Made by a program: the position numbers and the translations under genes. A DNA stretch of 64,000 nt from Roseburia_C sp051879315 (GTDB lineage Bacteria; Bacillota; Clostridia; Lachnospirales; Lachnospiraceae), in NCBI GenBank assembly GCA_051879315.1, contig JBJELW010000065.1, positions 1 through 64,000 of the forward strand, in the 5' to 3' direction. Below, piece after piece: positions 63,175-64,000 of this stretch. The notes under the pieces were generated by a model, which worked only from the letters and a program-made list of their open reading frames with translations, had not been told where the DNA came from and made no database searches. Within the stretch, counting starts at the first letter, position 1; the number at the start of each line of letters is the position of its first letter.

Positions 63175-64000
63175 ATGGAGCCAATTTTAGAGTATCGTGG
63201 AGAATTTAAGAAAGGTCGTCTGGGCGCTAAGAAGTATCCGCTTCGCCTTGCATTATACCCTTCACATATAGAGGGTGAAGGATTTTGGATTGAGGGCAGC
63301 GGTGATCTGAGCCAGTACACAATTTCCATCAATATCAATATGCCGCAGATTCGTAAGGCAACTGAGGTTGAAATTAACGGAGAAATTGCACTGCAGATTG
63401 AGTACATGAAGTATCAGTCCTATGACGGAACCAAAGAGTATGTTATCATCCTTGGTGTACAAAACTGTGATGAGTGGATTGATGCGATTGCGCGGACTAA
63501 GGAAGAGTATTTCGAGAATGAGAAGCGTGAGAAGGATCTTGCTTATAAGAAACGTTTAGAGGAGAAGGAAGCCGCTGCAAGAAGAGCCGAGGAAGAAGCT
63601 GCAAGAAAAGCTCAGGAAGAGGAAGCTAGATTGGCTGCAGAGGCTGCAGAGGCAGCTGCTCGTGCAGCAGAGGAGGCAAAAGCACAGGCTGAGGCAGAAG
63701 CAGCAAGAATAAGAGCTGAGGAAGAAGCTAAGGCACAGGCTGAAGCAGAAGCAGCAAGAGCAAGAGCTGAGGAAGAGGCAAGAGCACAGGCTGAGGCAGA
63801 GGCTAAGGCAGCAGCAGCAGCAAGGGCAAGAGAAGAGGCTGAGATGCAGGCAAGAGCTGAGGCTGAGGCACAGGCTAGAGCTGAGGCAGAGGCAGCAAGA
63901 GCAAGAGAAGAGGCTGCAGCAGCAAAGGCAGCTGAAGAAGCTAAGATGCTGGAAGAGAGAGCGTTAGAAGAGTTGGCAGCTAAGGCATTGGCTCAGGCTG
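63175..64000 (+). CDS. Ala/Glu-rich coiled-coil protein, partial
   Basis: The gene runs off the window end with no stop. Visible residues 1-275. Residues 1-115 form a beta-rich N-terminal domain (ILEYRGEFKKGRLGAKKYPL, YTISININMPQIRK, then YVIILGVQNCDEWIDAI) that resembles a PH-like fold. From residue 115 onwards it is Ala/Glu/Arg-rich heptad sequence (EEARLAAEAAEAAARAAEEA), like TolA-type spacers, encoded by repetitive GCAGCAAGAGCA-like DNA. ATG 63175 follows AAGAGGGG. No signal peptide. Function unknown. Confidence 0.8.
   Translation, partial: MEPILEYRGEFKKGRLGAKKYPLRLALYPSHIEGEGFWIEGSGDLSQYTISININMPQIRKATEVEINGEIALQIEYMKYQSYDGTKEYVIILGVQNCDEWIDAIARTKEEYFENEKREKDLAYKKRLEEKEAAARRAEEEAARKAQEEEARLAAEAAEAAARAAEEAKAQAEAEAARIRAEEEAKAQAEAEAARARAEEEARAQAEAEAKAAAAARAREEAEMQARAEAEAQARAEAEAARAREEAAAAKAAEEAKMLEERALEELAAKALAQA

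Noticed and set aside
63018..63407. Upstream extension of the CmpB-like gene
   Set aside because: The extension runs through a promoter and the start of the divergent coiled-coil gene and adds no family sequence.

Overview
The window looks like chromosomal DNA from an anaerobic, low-to-moderate GC Firmicute of class Clostridia, most likely family Lachnospiraceae. Pointers are strong AGGAGG-type ribosome sites, sigma-A promoters with 17-base spacers, a T-box leader before ileS, sporulation genes (a SipL-like SPOCS/LysM protein and SpoIIID), veg, a GH53 galactanase, and a sorting-signal-like 'PNTAD' end on a surface protein. The genus cannot be fixed from sequence reading alone. No rRNA, tRNA, CRISPR array or prophage was seen. 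Most of the window is ordinary core genome with a few accessory pieces.

Layout. 0.2-7.5 kb: a small membrane protein, a giant secreted PI-PLC-like repeat protein, a NUDIX hydrolase and an unrecognised gene. 7.5-15 kb: a corrinoid block. It has a cobI-type methyltransferase on the minus strand, a fragment of an ORF6N-type gene, a cobalamin riboswitch with its promoter, then a lipoprotein CbiK-like chelatase, a two-repeat lipoprotein, and a BtuFCD-like ABC importer whose ATPase carries an extra C-terminal domain. 14.9-15.5 kb: a 558-bp fold-back element lying directly before nfo. 15.5-25.4 kb: endonuclease IV, PHP phosphatase, diguanylate cyclase, a heterodimeric ABC exporter with one degenerate ATP site, a MATE pump, a second NUDIX enzyme and sfsA. 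25.6-30.4 kb: a GT2 glycosyltransferase and four envelope proteins. 30.5-37.8 kb: ilvE, a T-box leader plus extra structured leader, ileS and glycogen phosphorylase. 38-46 kb: a calcium-loop protein and a CPBP protease (minus strand), a polar amino-acid ABC importer whose binding protein is circularly permuted, a GH53 galactanase, dus and a phosphoesterase. 46.5-54.3 kb: a chemoreceptor, a dNTPase-like HD protein, an MFS transporter, an XRE regulator, an SDR reductase, hpf, a TPR-type XRE regulator and plsC. 54.5-64 kb: a PrcB-like lipoprotein, veg, sipL, an NlpC/P60 hydrolase, a SurA-N-like protein, map, apt, a purine permease, an unknown gene, spoIIID, a CmpB-type membrane protein, and the 5' part of an Ala/Glu-rich coiled-coil gene cut by the window end.

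How genes work together. The B12 riboswitch, the exported chelatase and the importer form one plausible corrinoid or tetrapyrrole acquisition unit. ilvE and the isoleucine T-box ileS are adjacent and both concern isoleucine. The GH53 enzyme would release galacto-oligosaccharides outside the cell. apt and the NCS2 permease fit purine salvage. veg, sipL and spoIIID mark a spore-former.

Most unusual items: the circularly permuted amino-acid binding protein (40288-41088), the riboswitch-controlled surface chelatase operon (8790-14908), the 558-bp fold-back element (14916-15473), the second structured leader before ileS (31921-32050), and a terminator hairpin that contains the sipL ribosome binding site (55227-55280).
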